Of a DNA stretch of 64,000 bases, positions 29,863 through 39,109 are shown piece by piece. The notes beneath the pieces were generated by a model. It made no database searches and was not told where the DNA came from. It worked only from the letters and a program-made list of their open reading frames with translations. Within the stretch, counting starts at the first letter, position 1; every line of letters starts with the position of its first letter. The stretch is from Lysobacterales bacterium. GTDB lineage: Bacteria > Pseudomonadota > Gammaproteobacteria > Xanthomonadales > SZUA-38. A program made the position numbers and the translations under genes. The stretch spans positions 62,001 to 126,000 of the forward strand of contig JANQOZ010000105.1 in NCBI GenBank assembly GCA_028285525.1, given 5' to 3'.

Positions 29863-31773
29863 CTAACGCAGCACAGACTCGAGGTTGAGTCGCCTTGCAA
29901 TGGCTCGAAAGGCGGGATCCGCGTGTAGCTCAAAGAAAACCGAGTCCACGGCGAGATAGAGGAGCCGGTCGTCGCGCGCAGTGACCGCTTCCTCCAGAGC
30001 AGCAATGGCTCGTTCCTTATCACCCAGTCCGAGGTAGGCAACCGCTAGCTTGAAGGGGGGCACGTAGCGCTGCTCGGTCAGGGTTTCCAGCGCCAAGAGA
30101 AGCTTATTGGCCTCGTCGGTGTCGCCGCGGCGCGCAAGCGCATGGATCAGCGGACCGCCGGCGATGGCCAGGCCGAGGTCCGGGATCACCGCCCGGTAGC
30201 TTGCGACGGCGCTGTCGTAGTCCCTGAGTCCGACGTAAGCATGGCCCAGGGAAAGCTGAAGAAAAGAAAAATCCGGCAGCTCAGCGAGGGCCGCCTCGTA
30301 TAGTGCAACCGCCCTCTCGAAATTTCCGGCGTAGAGATCCGGCGAGCCCTGCAGCATACGAAGGACCGGCGACAGGGGATCGAGGCTTGCTGCCGCCGCC
30401 AGCCGCTTTCGGCAAAGCTCAAACTGGCCGCGATAGCAGTGCATCTCTCCCAGCCATTGCTCCGAGGTGGCGTCGTTCAGGTTGAGCGTCAGAGCTCGAC
30501 GAAGGTGTGATTCGGCTCGGTCCCAGTCCCAGTCGTACTGCATGCTGATGACGCCGAGCACGGCGTGAGCCCTTGCCTCGGCTGGGTCGATCGCCAGCGC
30601 CCGCTCGGCTGCTTTCCGTGCCGTCGGAATCGCCTTGCCGGGCGGCATCGCGGCGTAAAGGGGGAGCAACAGCCAGGAGTCGGCTAGCCCGACGAGCGCA
30701 TCGACGTAGTCAGGCTCCAGCTCGAGCGCATCATCGAATGCCTCAATGGCGGTTCGTATCGCCACACTGGAACGCTGATTCCAATAGTAGCGACCGCGAA
30801 GGTATAGACGGCGGGCTTCTGGATTGACGGACTCCGTCCGATCGCGAAGCTGCAGACTCGCCCAGAGACGACCACTGACCGCGCGAGCGAGCTGGCGCAT
30901 TTGGGCATCCCCACTGTCGCCGGTATCTCCAGGTTCGCCGGCGAACGACCACAGCAGGCTCGCGTCACGGGCGGAAACGAGCTCCGATCTCAACAGCGCC
31001 GAGGTGTTCGAGCGAATCAGCTCGCTGATCAGCAGTGCGTCCACACCGAGCCGCTTACCCGCTTCTTTAGGGTCTGAACCAGCGCCAAACTGAGACGCCG
31101 AGCCGTAGGCCACAACCGTCACGCCCTCGACTCTGGACAGCGTGCGAGTAAGCTCCTGCGTCAACTCGTCGGCGGCGACCCGGTCGCTCTCGGCGGCTTC
31201 AATTGGCAACACCGCAAGCCGGTTGACGCTCGCGAGCGGTGTCGACTCGATGGGGCGAAACATCAGCCAACCCAGGCCCGCCGTGGCGAGCACCAAAGCG
31301 GCGATCGACACGAGCAGCAGGCTGCTGACCCGATTCTGACGCTCCTTGCCAGATGCCATTGGTTCCAGCGGAACATCGATAGGCGGTGGTAACGGCTCTG
31401 GGTCGTCCGTTTCCCGAACGGGGGCGATAAAGCGGTAACCCTCGCCCCAGCGAGTCTCGATGAAACGATACGGCTCATCGAGATCGCCCAGCACTTTGCG
31501 CAACGTGCTGACACAGCGTGTCAGCGATTCATCGTTGGAGGAGCGCGGCCAAAACTTTTGGAGCAGCTCATCGCGGCGTACCAGCCGCGTGCGGTGATTG
31601 ACCAGATAAATCAGCAGCCGCAGCGGCTTGTTCTGGATTTTCTGCGCCTCGGCGTGGCGGTACAGGCGTCGGGTGGATTGATCGAGCGTGAAGTCGGCGA
31701 ACCGAAGCAATTTGCCGGAATCTTCTGCGCCCGTTGAGGCGCTGACCGCTGCTGGTTGATCGGAGTCTTCCAA
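29863..31773 (-). CDS. CadC-like membrane regulator with winged helix and TPR repeats
   Basis: The 636-residue protein starts at TTG (31773); no ATG or GTG fits better. Residues about 22-118 form an OmpR/CadC winged helix (LLRFADFTLDQSTRRLYRH, NDESLTRCVSTLRKVLGDL, IETRWGEGYRFIAP). A single membrane helix lies at about 150-172. The periplasmic part holds a FlgO/TolB-like region (RLAVLPIEAAESDRVAADEL) and a TPR array (about 320-630; EAFDDALELEPDYVDALVGL and later repeats). CadC-type proteins bind DNA while membrane-tethered and sense signals outside. It is divergent from the CSLREA surface protein (192-bp gap) and upstream of the DsrE gene, both plausible targets. Confidence 0.9.
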   Translation of the reverse strand: MEDSDQPAAVSASTGAEDSGKLLRFADFTLDQSTRRLYRHAEAQKIQNKPLRLLIYLVNHRTRLVRRDELLQKFWPRSSNDESLTRCVSTLRKVLGDLDEPYRFIETRWGEGYRFIAPVRETDDPEPLPPPIDVPLEPMASGKERQNRVSSLLLVSIAALVLATAGLGWLMFRPIESTPLASVNRLAVLPIEAAESDRVAADELTQELTRTLSRVEGVTVVAYGSASQFGAGSDPKEAGKRLGVDALLISELIRSNTSALLRSELVSARDASLLWSFAGEPGDTGDSGDAQMRQLARAVSGRLWASLQLRDRTESVNPEARRLYLRGRYYWNQRSSVAIRTAIEAFDDALELEPDYVDALVGLADSWLLLPLYAAMPPGKAIPTARKAAERALAIDPAEARAHAVLGVISMQYDWDWDRAESHLRRALTLNLNDATSEQWLGEMHCYRGQFELCRKRLAAAASLDPLSPVLRMLQGSPDLYAGNFERAVALYEAALAELPDFSFLQLSLGHAYVGLRDYDSAVASYRAVIPDLGLAIAGGPLIHALARRGDTDEANKLLLALETLTEQRYVPPFKLAVAYLGLGDKERAIAALEEAVTARDDRLLYLAVDSVFFELHADPAFRAIARRLNLESVLR

Positions 31774-31965
31774 GGTGACGATGGCGAATCTATTGCCTGG
31801 AGCCGTTCCCTAACCACCCAAGAATAACGCAGCCGCGCGTGATTCTCCCGTGACCGCAACTCTGAACTTTTCAGGAAATTTCAGGATTTGGTCAGGAACT
31901 CATCCGATTCGTACCGCAGCCTGAGTGTAAGGAGTCGAGGACTAACGGACTGGGAGCATGTTTCG

Positions 31966-33915
31966 ATGCTGAAACGGGCACTTAGCGCAACAGGTTTTGC
32001 CTTGCTGACGTCAGCGATGGCGGGCCAGGCGGCGGTTTTTTCAGTCGACCGCACCGATGACGACGCCACGGCCTCAGCGTGCACCGAGGCACCGCTGGAC
32101 TGCTCTTTGCGAGGTGCGCTTGAGACCGCAAACCTCAGCGCTGGCCCCGACGAGATTGTCGTTCCGGCCGGAACCTTCACCCTGAGCCAGAATACCGGCA
32201 GTGCTGACGCTTTGCCCGTCGGCAGTGAGGTCGTCATTCGTGGCAGTGGTATCGATCAAACCTTTCTGATCGCTGGCGCCGGTTTTCCTGGATCGGCGGT
32301 GGTGGTCAACGCTGGTGGCACATTAACGCTGGAAGATCTCACGCTGTCCGGTTTTGAACCCAACCCGGCGCAAAGTCCGGCAGGCGCGCTGCACGTCACT
32401 GGCGCGATCGGTGCCAGCGCGCTGCTGCGACGCGTACGGATCGAAAACTCCCGTGGACAGTCGGGTGGCGGCATCCTGGTCAGCCGCTCCGATGGAGGCC
32501 TTGAGCCGGACTTTCGGCTGCAGCTATTTGACTCGATTATTTCTGGCAACGCGGCCACCGCGGACCCAGACGGCCAGGCGTGCGAAGGTGGCGGGCTTGC
32601 GTTGCTCAATGGGCGCGTAGCTATTGAGCGCAGCGCGATAACCGGAAACAGCACCGAAATCCCGGCCAGCGGCGGCGGGGGAATTTGCGCCGACAGCGTA
32701 GCGGAGCTGGTCATCGACGGGAGCACGATCGATGAAAACATGGCCGGTCTTAGCGGCGCGGGGATTCGCTCCGAGGGGACCAACCTGCTGATCAGCAGCA
32801 GCTTTATCCAGGACAACAGGGTTTCGATTACGCTGTTCGGCCAGGGCGGTGCTCTGTTTCTTCGGGCTGGCAGCGCTGTCATTGTCGACAGCGTTCTGCA
32901 GGAAAACATCAACCCTTCAGAGGGTGCAACTGCGATCTACTGCGAAGATTCCGTATCGTTGCAGCTTCGCCGGTCAACCGTCCAGGACACCCTGAACGAT
33001 CGGTTTGCGCTCAGGTTTTTTTCTTGCGTCGTTGAAATCTCCGACACTACTTTTAGCGGCCGCGGAGGGCGGCTGTTCGCCAGCGAAAGCACGCTCGATT
33101 TTCAGCGAGTGGAGATGTTCCCGACTTTCGGTGACGATTCCGCCCTGAGGCTGATCGACTCAACGCTGGTTGGCAGCGACTTGTCCGTCGACGGTTTCCG
33201 CACCGCTGGCGTTCGACGGGGGGGCGCGATTCAGGCCGATGGCAGCACTATCACTATTGACGGGTGCGAACTCAGATTTCTCCGTGCGGAGAGCGATATG
33301 GATCCAGGTGAAAGCGGTCTGGGTGGCGCTGTCTATGCGACGAACAGCACCCTCACCATGAATGGTTGCACGATAGCTAACGCCCAGGCGGAGCTTTTGG
33401 GTGGCGCCTTTGCGTTGGTAGCTGAGTCAATGCTGACATTGACCAACAGCACGGTGAGCGATAACTCGGCTGCCAATGGTGAAGCGCTGTACATGTTCGG
33501 GGATAGCCAGGCGACACTGCAAAATGTGACCATCGCCAACCCGAACGGCGCCAATCAGGTTGAGATTTTTCAGGCGTCGGCGACGATCGACAACAGCGCC
33601 ATTGAGGGGACCTGTTTGCTGTTTTCGTCTGGCGGCAACGCCGAGTCGCTGGGTAACTTGGTGACCGACTCAAGCTGCCAGGTTCAGAATGCTGGAGACC
33701 TCGTCGTTCCCGATCTGTTGATCCACCCACTGACCGATAACGGCGGCGGTTCGCCGAGCCATCTGCCGCGCGTGAACAGCCCGCTGATCGATTTTGCCAT
33801 GAACTGCCCGGATGAGGATCAGCGCGGTGAACTACGCGGCGAGCCCTGCGATGCCGGTGCGATCGAGCGCGTGATCGCCGACAACAATCTGTTCATGGAC
33901 AGTTTCGAGGAGTAG
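31966..33915 (+). CDS. secreted right-handed beta-helix protein (CSLREA and choice-of-anchor Q types) with DSFEE tail
   Basis: The 649-residue protein starts at the ATG at 31966 with GGGAG about 9 nt upstream. The signal peptide is LKRALSATGFALLTSAMAGQ. Just after it, ACTEAPLDCSLRGALETAN matches the CSLREA motif of polymorphic outer-membrane-like proteins. Parallel beta-helix turns follow (SGGGILVSRSDGG, ITGNSTEIPASGGGGICADS, LTLTNSTVSDNSAANGEALY). Near the end, LTDNGGGSPSHLPRVNSPLI with CPDEDQRGELRGEPCDAGAI matches the choice-of-anchor Q pattern. The last residues are NNLFMDSFEE. It is probably surface-attached or released. No catalytic residues can be assigned. Confidence 0.88.
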   Translation: MLKRALSATGFALLTSAMAGQAAVFSVDRTDDDATASACTEAPLDCSLRGALETANLSAGPDEIVVPAGTFTLSQNTGSADALPVGSEVVIRGSGIDQTFLIAGAGFPGSAVVVNAGGTLTLEDLTLSGFEPNPAQSPAGALHVTGAIGASALLRRVRIENSRGQSGGGILVSRSDGGLEPDFRLQLFDSIISGNAATADPDGQACEGGGLALLNGRVAIERSAITGNSTEIPASGGGGICADSVAELVIDGSTIDENMAGLSGAGIRSEGTNLLISSSFIQDNRVSITLFGQGGALFLRAGSAVIVDSVLQENINPSEGATAIYCEDSVSLQLRRSTVQDTLNDRFALRFFSCVVEISDTTFSGRGGRLFASESTLDFQRVEMFPTFGDDSALRLIDSTLVGSDLSVDGFRTAGVRRGGAIQADGSTITIDGCELRFLRAESDMDPGESGLGGAVYATNSTLTMNGCTIANAQAELLGGAFALVAESMLTLTNSTVSDNSAANGEALYMFGDSQATLQNVTIANPNGANQVEIFQASATIDNSAIEGTCLLFSSGGNAESLGNLVTDSSCQVQNAGDLVVPDLLIHPLTDNGGGSPSHLPRVNSPLIDFAMNCPDEDQRGELRGEPCDAGAIERVIADNNLFMDSFEE

Positions 33916-33926
33916 CCGAAACTCGT

Positions 33927-34442
33927 TCAGTTCGGCGGCTTGCCGTCCGCCGCCATGTCGTAATACTCGAATTTCGGGCTTGTAACAAAAGCCTCGAGCT
34001 TTTCGATCTCGCGGGTGAGCTCGGCCTGGCTGGCCGGATCGGAGCTCTGCTTGAGTTCAGCAATTCTTGCCCGGGCGCTGTCGAGATTTTTGCGCGTGTC
34101 CATCAGCTCGGGATCAATTTTTTCCCAGTTGACGCTGGACATGATGGTTACCAGGCTGTCGGTGCGTTCGGCCAGCTGCTGAATCTCGTCACGCGTGTTT
34201 TTCAGGCCGGTGAGCTCTTCCATCTTGCGCTGCTCCCACTTGTGGCCCGTGCCCATCACGGAGAACGCGTGGATCACAATCGCGATGCCCCAGCCCATCA
34301 GCGGAAACAGAAACCACCAGGTGTCCGTACCGGTAATGACGTTAACTCCCAGCAAGAACGCGTTGACCGCGATATACACCGTGATGTGGGTATAGAAGTC
34401 TTTGAGCTCTTTGATGCGCTCCCGCGCCTGTTCTTCGTTCAT
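33927..34442 (-). CDS. 2TM-domain membrane protein with cytoplasmic coiled coil
   Basis: This 171-residue protein is read from ATG 34442 (TAGGAAACAGACCG upstream). RERIKELKDFYTHITVYIAV opens the 2TM fold: one helix (VYIAVNAFLLGVNVI), a short TGTDTWWFLFPLMGWGIAIV turn and second helix, then HKWEQRKMEEL. The C-terminal half (about 75-160) is charged and helical, probably a coiled coil (TRKNLDSARARIAELKQ). 2TM domains also occur fused to histidine kinases and DNA-binding domains; here the domain stands alone. The function is unknown. It follows the diguanylate cyclase gene on the same strand with a 143-bp gap. Confidence 0.82.
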   Translation of the reverse strand: MNEEQARERIKELKDFYTHITVYIAVNAFLLGVNVITGTDTWWFLFPLMGWGIAIVIHAFSVMGTGHKWEQRKMEELTGLKNTRDEIQQLAERTDSLVTIMSSVNWEKIDPELMDTRKNLDSARARIAELKQSSDPASQAELTREIEKLEAFVTSPKFEYYDMAADGKPPN

Positions 34443-34551
34443 CGGTCTGTTTCCTAAGAGGCCACTCCAAAGGTAACAGCAAGAAGTATTCCAGATTTCG
34501 CACCGATATAAATCAGTCACTTACGAGCATGTGCCCCGACAAAAGGCGAGG

Positions 34552-34572
34552 ATTCACCACATGTTGGTGAAT
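34552..34572 (-). terminator. weak hairpin downstream of the diguanylate cyclase gene
   Basis: ATTCACCA (34552-34559) pairs with TGGTGAAT (34565-34572) over a 5-nt loop, about 14 bp past the cyclase stop on the minus strand. A short U-run (UUUU) follows only after several bases, so termination would be weak. Confidence 0.35.
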
Positions 34573-34585
34573 TCTCCGGCGGTGG

Positions 34586-35992
34586 TTAGCTGCTGGCGGA
34601 TTCTCTCGGCGTGCTCGCGACCACGCTCGACTCGGGGGGAGTCGCGCCGGTTTGCCAGACGTCGTCCAGCTCGATCACGGGCTTATCATCACTGTCCAGA
34701 ACGCCCGCCGTGCGGTCGCTCACGACCTGATTGCGGCCGTCGCGTTTCGCCTGGTAGAGCGCTTTGTCGGCATTTTGCAGCAACTGTGATGGGCGGACCT
34801 GTGGGGACGGTCGGACCACGGACAGGCCGGCACTGATGGTGAGATGCGGTGCAACCGGTGAAAACTCGTGGCGTATGCCGGTCACCGCCACGCGGGTGAC
34901 GAAGTTACGGGCGATTTCCAGCGCCTCGAAGTGTGTGGTGTAGGGCAGGAGCACGACAAACTCCTCGCCGCCGTAGCGGGCAACGCAGGATTCCGGGGGC
35001 GCGTAGGCAGAGAGGATCCTGGCAACGTCGACCAGACACTGATCACCCTGCTGATGGCCATAGTTGTCATTGTAGTTTTTAAAGTGATCGACATCCATCA
35101 GGATGAGCCCTAGCTCATGGCCGCGGCGCATCGCTCGGCGCCAGGCTTTCTCCAGCGACAGCTCAAGGTGGCGCCGGTTGGCGATATGGGTCAACGGATC
35201 GGTGGTGCTGAGCTTTTCCAGCTCACGGGCAAAGGCGGCGATCCTTTCCTGTTCCGATTTCAGGTTGCTGTTGGATTCACCCAATTCGGCAATTTTCTCG
35301 TGGAGCGAACGATTCAGGTCGCTGACCTCCTGGTTGCGTTGCTCAAGATCATGCACGAGCTCCTTGTTGGTCAGCGACAGACGCAGAGCCCGGCGATAAA
35401 AGTCCGCGAACTTGTTTGAGCAGGACCAAAGGAACAGAAACCAGGCTGCGGCGAGGGCGGCGCCGAGGACCAGCGGTTCCGGGCGCAGAAGCAATCCAAT
35501 GGTTGGCGGCAAACACATCCCCGAGGAGAACAGCACGTAGGTGGGCTGACGATAGCTGTAGGCCAGCAGTCCGCCGGTCACCAGTCCGGTCATCAGTAGA
35601 ACCGCGACAACAATCTGTTCGGGCGTACCGATCAATACTAGGTACGTTAGCAACACGCCCCACATGGCGCCGGTGGCAAGCTGGATCAGGTCGACCCGGC
35701 GCCGCCAGGCCTCAAGATTGGCTGCCGACCGGTCGGAGTCCGAAGCGCACTCGGCGATTTTGCGAGATCGGTAGAAGACAACCAGTCCATAGCCCGTGAT
35801 CCACACCAGCCACACTATGGAAGGGACCTGCTGCCAGAACGTCAGCGCCGCGATGGAAAAAGCGAACAGCCCGCCGCTCGTGGCGTTGTTGTTCTGCGCG
35901 AACACGGTGTCCAGCAGCCGCCACTGAAGCCGCTCGTTTTCATTGAGCGCCTCGGGTCGATTTTTCACCTTTTTTGCTGACTTCTGGTCCAT
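34586..35992 (-). CDS. membrane diguanylate cyclase (GGDEF)
   Basis: The 468-residue protein has about six N-terminal membrane helices (FSIAALTFWQQVPSIVWLVW onward, residues ~40-200), a coiled-coil linker (LVHDLEQRNQEVSDLNRSLH) and a GGDEF domain. The active-site loop RYGGEEF ends at residue 345, with LILMDVDHFKNYNDNYGHQQ and ISAGLSVVRPSPQV present, so it should make cyclic di-GMP. The allosteric I-site RxxD expected just before the loop is absent (PPESCVA there), so product inhibition through that site is unlikely. The sensor part is of no type I can name. It is divergent from the prolyl oligopeptidase gene. Confidence 0.94.
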   Translation of the reverse strand: MDQKSAKKVKNRPEALNENERLQWRLLDTVFAQNNNATSGGLFAFSIAALTFWQQVPSIVWLVWITGYGLVVFYRSRKIAECASDSDRSAANLEAWRRRVDLIQLATGAMWGVLLTYLVLIGTPEQIVVAVLLMTGLVTGGLLAYSYRQPTYVLFSSGMCLPPTIGLLLRPEPLVLGAALAAAWFLFLWSCSNKFADFYRRALRLSLTNKELVHDLEQRNQEVSDLNRSLHEKIAELGESNSNLKSEQERIAAFARELEKLSTTDPLTHIANRRHLELSLEKAWRRAMRRGHELGLILMDVDHFKNYNDNYGHQQGDQCLVDVARILSAYAPPESCVARYGGEEFVVLLPYTTHFEALEIARNFVTRVAVTGIRHEFSPVAPHLTISAGLSVVRPSPQVRPSQLLQNADKALYQAKRDGRNQVVSDRTAGVLDSDDKPVIELDDVWQTGATPPESSVVASTPRESASS

Positions 35993-36271
35993 AAAACTCG
36001 TGGCGAACCGCCAGATGTACCGCTGCTGTTACCTCCAAATACCTGCCGATTGGGTTCGACTTTCGGCCGGGCGTCTGCGGCACAACAGATCTGGTCGTTC
36101 GCGCAAAGCGCTCCTAAGCGAAATCTATCGGCCTGCTGTTGGTAAACTTAAGGACCTGGCGCCACTGACCTTCGGCACATGGCGTCTGACTAAGAAGCGA
36201 CTAGGCTCGCCGCCCACAAGCGCTGCGGGCTGTTCAGCCCGCGAAATCCATCTCTCGAGGACCATGCTTCC

Positions 36272-38491
36272 ATGAAACGTCTTCCCCTAGTGCTGCTCAG
36301 TGCGGCAATCGTCGGCTGCAGTGATGCTCCCGATTCCTCCTCCAGCCAATCCGCAGACCCTGCAATCGCCGAAAGCGCTGCGACGGTGAACGAAGTGAAT
36401 TCAACGCTCAGCTACCCGGAGACCGCGAAGGTCGATCACGTCGATACCTACCACGGTCAGCAGGTTGCCGACGCTTACCGCTGGCTGGAGGACGACGTGC
36501 GCGAGTCCGAAGAGGTGGCGCAGTGGGTGGATGAGCAGAACGCCGTCACCTTTTCCTACCTGGAGGGTATTGCGGAGCGCGGGCCGATTGCCGAGCGGCT
36601 AACCCAGCTATGGGACTACGAGCGTTTCTCGACGCCTGAAAGAAAGGCCGGGAAGTACTTCTTCACCTACAACGACGGACTGAGCAATCAGCGGCAGGTG
36701 ATGATGCAGGACGGCCTCACCGGCGAGCCGCGCGTCCTGATCGATCCCAATGAATGGTCAGAGGACGGCACCGTGGCGTTGGCTGACTACGAGGTCAGCC
36801 CAAGCGCACGCTACCTCGCGCTGGCGATCCAGGACGGTGGCTCGGACTGGCGAACGCTCAAGGTGCTGGATATTGCCACTGGGAAAACGCTGGAGGACGA
36901 GGTCAGCTGGGCGAAGTTCACGCCGATGGCCTGGGCCTCGGACGACTCGGGGTTTTACTACTCTCGGTACCCTGCGCCTGATGAAGACGGTGCCTTCCAG
37001 GATCTGAACCTCAATCAGCAGGTGTACTTTCACCGGGTCGGAACGCCGCAATCCGAAGACGAGCTCGTTTACGGGAATCCAGATAACCCGGACTGGGGTT
37101 ACTTTGCCTCCGTCACCGATGACGGGCGCTATCTCGTCATCACGATCTGGCAAGGCACTGATTCGCGTTACCAGATTGCGTGGCAGGACCTGACGGCGGC
37201 CGACTCTTCGCCGGCGATGCTGATCGAGGGCTTCAATCACGACTACTCGCTGGTTGGGAACGTCGGCAGCAGGCTGATTTTTCGCACCGACCGCGATGCT
37301 CCGAACGGCCGCCTGATTGCGATTGACGTCAGCCAGCCGAATGATGAACAGCCGCTGGTGGCGGAGCGCGAAGACGTGCTGCAGGGCGCTGCACTCATCG
37401 GCGGGCGGATCATTACCAGCTATCTCAAGGACGCCCGTTCTCAGATAAGGATTCACCAGGAGGACGGCGCTTTTGATCGTGAGCTCAATCTGCCCGGTAT
37501 CGGTACGGTCAGCGGTTTTTCCGGTACGCCGGACAACTCGGAGACCTTCTATACCTACTCTAGTTTCAACATTCCGCCGACAACCTATCGCTACGATGTG
37601 CGCACCGGAGAGCAGGAAACGTTTCGTCAGGCTGACGTCGATTTTGCGCCGGAGGACTACATCGTTCGCCAGGTGTTCTATCAGTCCAAAGACGGCACTC
37701 GCGTGCCGATGTTCATCAGCCATCGCAAGGATCTGGCGCCGGGCGGTCAACACCCGACAATGCTCTACGGCTATGGCGGCTTCAACTCGTCGCAGCGTCC
37801 TTCGTTCTCCGTTACCCGCCTGGCCTGGATGGAGATGGGCGGCATCTATGCGGTGGCCAACATCCGCGGCGGCGGTGAGTACGGCCAGGAATGGCACAAG
37901 GCGGGCACCAAGCTCAACAAACAGAACGTATTCGACGACTTCATTGCGGCGGCCGAGTATCTGATCGCCGAGCGGTGGACATCCGCCCCTCAGCTGGCGG
38001 TATTCGGCGGCAGCAACGGCGGACTGCTGGTGGGCGCGGTGGTCAATCAGCGACCGGAGCTGTTTGGCGCCGCCATTCCCGCTGTCGGCGTGATGGACAT
38101 GCTCCGTTTCCACAAATTTACGGCTGGGCGATTCTGGGTTGACGACTACGGCTCCTCGGATAACCCCGAAGAGTTTGCGGCGCTGCTGAAGTACTCGCCA
38201 TACCACAACATTAAAGAGGGCGTGGACTATCCGGCGATCATGGTCACAACCGCTGACACCGACGATCGCGTCGTGCCGGGCCATAGCTTCAAATACGCCG
38301 CCCGGCTGCAGGCGGCCAACCCGAACGGGAAACCGGCGCTGATTCGCATCGAGTCGCGTGCCGGTCATGGTGCCGGCAAGCCCACCGACAAAACGATTGC
38401 GGAGTATGCAGACCGCTGGGGTTTTCTGGCGGAGCATCTGAATATGACGCTGCCGGAGGGGTATGGGCAGGCAACCCCCGCCGGTACGTAG
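36272..38491 (+). CDS. prolyl oligopeptidase-family serine peptidase (S9A), lipoprotein
   Basis: The 739-residue protein begins MKRLPLVLLSAAIVGCSDAP, a lipoprotein signal with Cys16, so it is periplasmic and lipid-anchored. An N-terminal POP motif (VADAYRWLEDDVRESEEVAQ) leads into a seven-bladed propeller. The C-terminal alpha/beta hydrolase has GGSNGGLLVGAVVNQRPELF (Ser581), TADTDDRVVPGHS (Asp664/665) and RAGHGAGKP (His699), with RGGGEYGQEWHKAG typical of S9A. It cleaves short peptides after proline. The length matches the family. It is a single gene ending in a long hairpin at 38508-38549. Confidence 0.95.
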   Translation: MKRLPLVLLSAAIVGCSDAPDSSSSQSADPAIAESAATVNEVNSTLSYPETAKVDHVDTYHGQQVADAYRWLEDDVRESEEVAQWVDEQNAVTFSYLEGIAERGPIAERLTQLWDYERFSTPERKAGKYFFTYNDGLSNQRQVMMQDGLTGEPRVLIDPNEWSEDGTVALADYEVSPSARYLALAIQDGGSDWRTLKVLDIATGKTLEDEVSWAKFTPMAWASDDSGFYYSRYPAPDEDGAFQDLNLNQQVYFHRVGTPQSEDELVYGNPDNPDWGYFASVTDDGRYLVITIWQGTDSRYQIAWQDLTAADSSPAMLIEGFNHDYSLVGNVGSRLIFRTDRDAPNGRLIAIDVSQPNDEQPLVAEREDVLQGAALIGGRIITSYLKDARSQIRIHQEDGAFDRELNLPGIGTVSGFSGTPDNSETFYTYSSFNIPPTTYRYDVRTGEQETFRQADVDFAPEDYIVRQVFYQSKDGTRVPMFISHRKDLAPGGQHPTMLYGYGGFNSSQRPSFSVTRLAWMEMGGIYAVANIRGGGEYGQEWHKAGTKLNKQNVFDDFIAAAEYLIAERWTSAPQLAVFGGSNGGLLVGAVVNQRPELFGAAIPAVGVMDMLRFHKFTAGRFWVDDYGSSDNPEEFAALLKYSPYHNIKEGVDYPAIMVTTADTDDRVVPGHSFKYAARLQAANPNGKPALIRIESRAGHGAGKPTDKTIAEYADRWGFLAEHLNMTLPEGYGQATPAGT

Positions 38492-38507
38492 ACGAGACCT
38501 TCTATAA

Positions 38508-38549
38508 AGCCGTGCCCCGTCAGCCAGAGTCAGCTGACGGGGCACGGCT
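38508..38549. terminator. 17-bp perfect hairpin between convergent genes
   Basis: AGCCGTGCCCCGTCAGC (38508-38524) pairs exactly with 38533-38549 around an 8-nt loop. It sits midway between the prolyl oligopeptidase stop and the lipocalin stop and can form in either transcript. U-runs are poor on both sides, so it may act as a bidirectional, partly factor-assisted terminator or an mRNA end protector. Confidence 0.7.
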
Positions 38550-38569
38550 GCTGGCGCTCACTTTCGCAG

Positions 38570-39109
38570 TCAGGGTGCTGAAGTCTGCCAGCGCTGAGGG
38601 ACGCGACGCAGCTCGCTGAGGTCGTAGCCCATGGCCTGGACCTGCTCGGTCAGCGCTTCATAGGCTTCCTCCGAGAGCTCCGGCTCGCGAGCCATAATCC
38701 ACACGTAATCGCGCTTATTGCGACCGATGATGGTGGTCCCGTAATCCTCGTCCAGATGCACGATGCGGAAGTCGGAACGAAACGGCCAGACAAACTGCAT
38801 CCCCCAAACGGCGTTCGACTCGGAATCCGTCACGATGGCGTTGGGCTCGTACTGCTTTTCTGGCCCATCAAAACCCTTGTTTCGGAAGGTGAACGTGGTG
38901 TTGATCCGGTTGCCGTTGCGCTCGTAGCTTTCTATCGCGTTGTAGGCGTTGCGCTCGACGAAGGCCGGGATGTGGGCGATGACGTACCAGTCGCCCATAA
39001 AGCGATCCAGATCCACCTCAGGCACGGTAGCCAGCTCGGGGCTGCGCCCCGCGCAGCCGATCAAAGTAGCGAGCAGCATCAGCGGAGCAAACCTGCGCAG
39101 GCGGCTCAT
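38570..39109 (-). CDS. bacterial lipocalin (Blc-like) lipoprotein
   Basis: The 179-residue protein begins MSRLRRFAPLMLLATLIGCA, a lipoprotein signal with a lipobox Cys at 19. The lipocalin core has VDLDRFMGDWYVIAHIPAFV (GxW motif), NAYNAIESYERNGNRINTTF and a C-terminal GTTIIGRNKRDYVWIMAREP that matches Blc-type proteins. These bind fatty acids or lysolipids at the outer membrane. The start codon overlaps the stop of the DUF6134 gene (ATGA), so it ends a four-gene operon. The family assignment is clear; the ligand is inferred. Confidence 0.93.
   Translation of the reverse strand: MSRLRRFAPLMLLATLIGCAGRSPELATVPEVDLDRFMGDWYVIAHIPAFVERNAYNAIESYERNGNRINTTFTFRNKGFDGPEKQYEPNAIVTDSESNAVWGMQFVWPFRSDFRIVHLDEDYGTTIIGRNKRDYVWIMAREPELSEEAYEALTEQVQAMGYDLSELRRVPQRWQTSAP

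Noticed and set aside
36758-38545. 595-codon open frame antisense to the prolyl oligopeptidase gene
   Set aside because: It is rich in Arg, His and Val with no domain pattern, and the plus strand has a complete catalytic enzyme. High-GC codon bias creates such frames.
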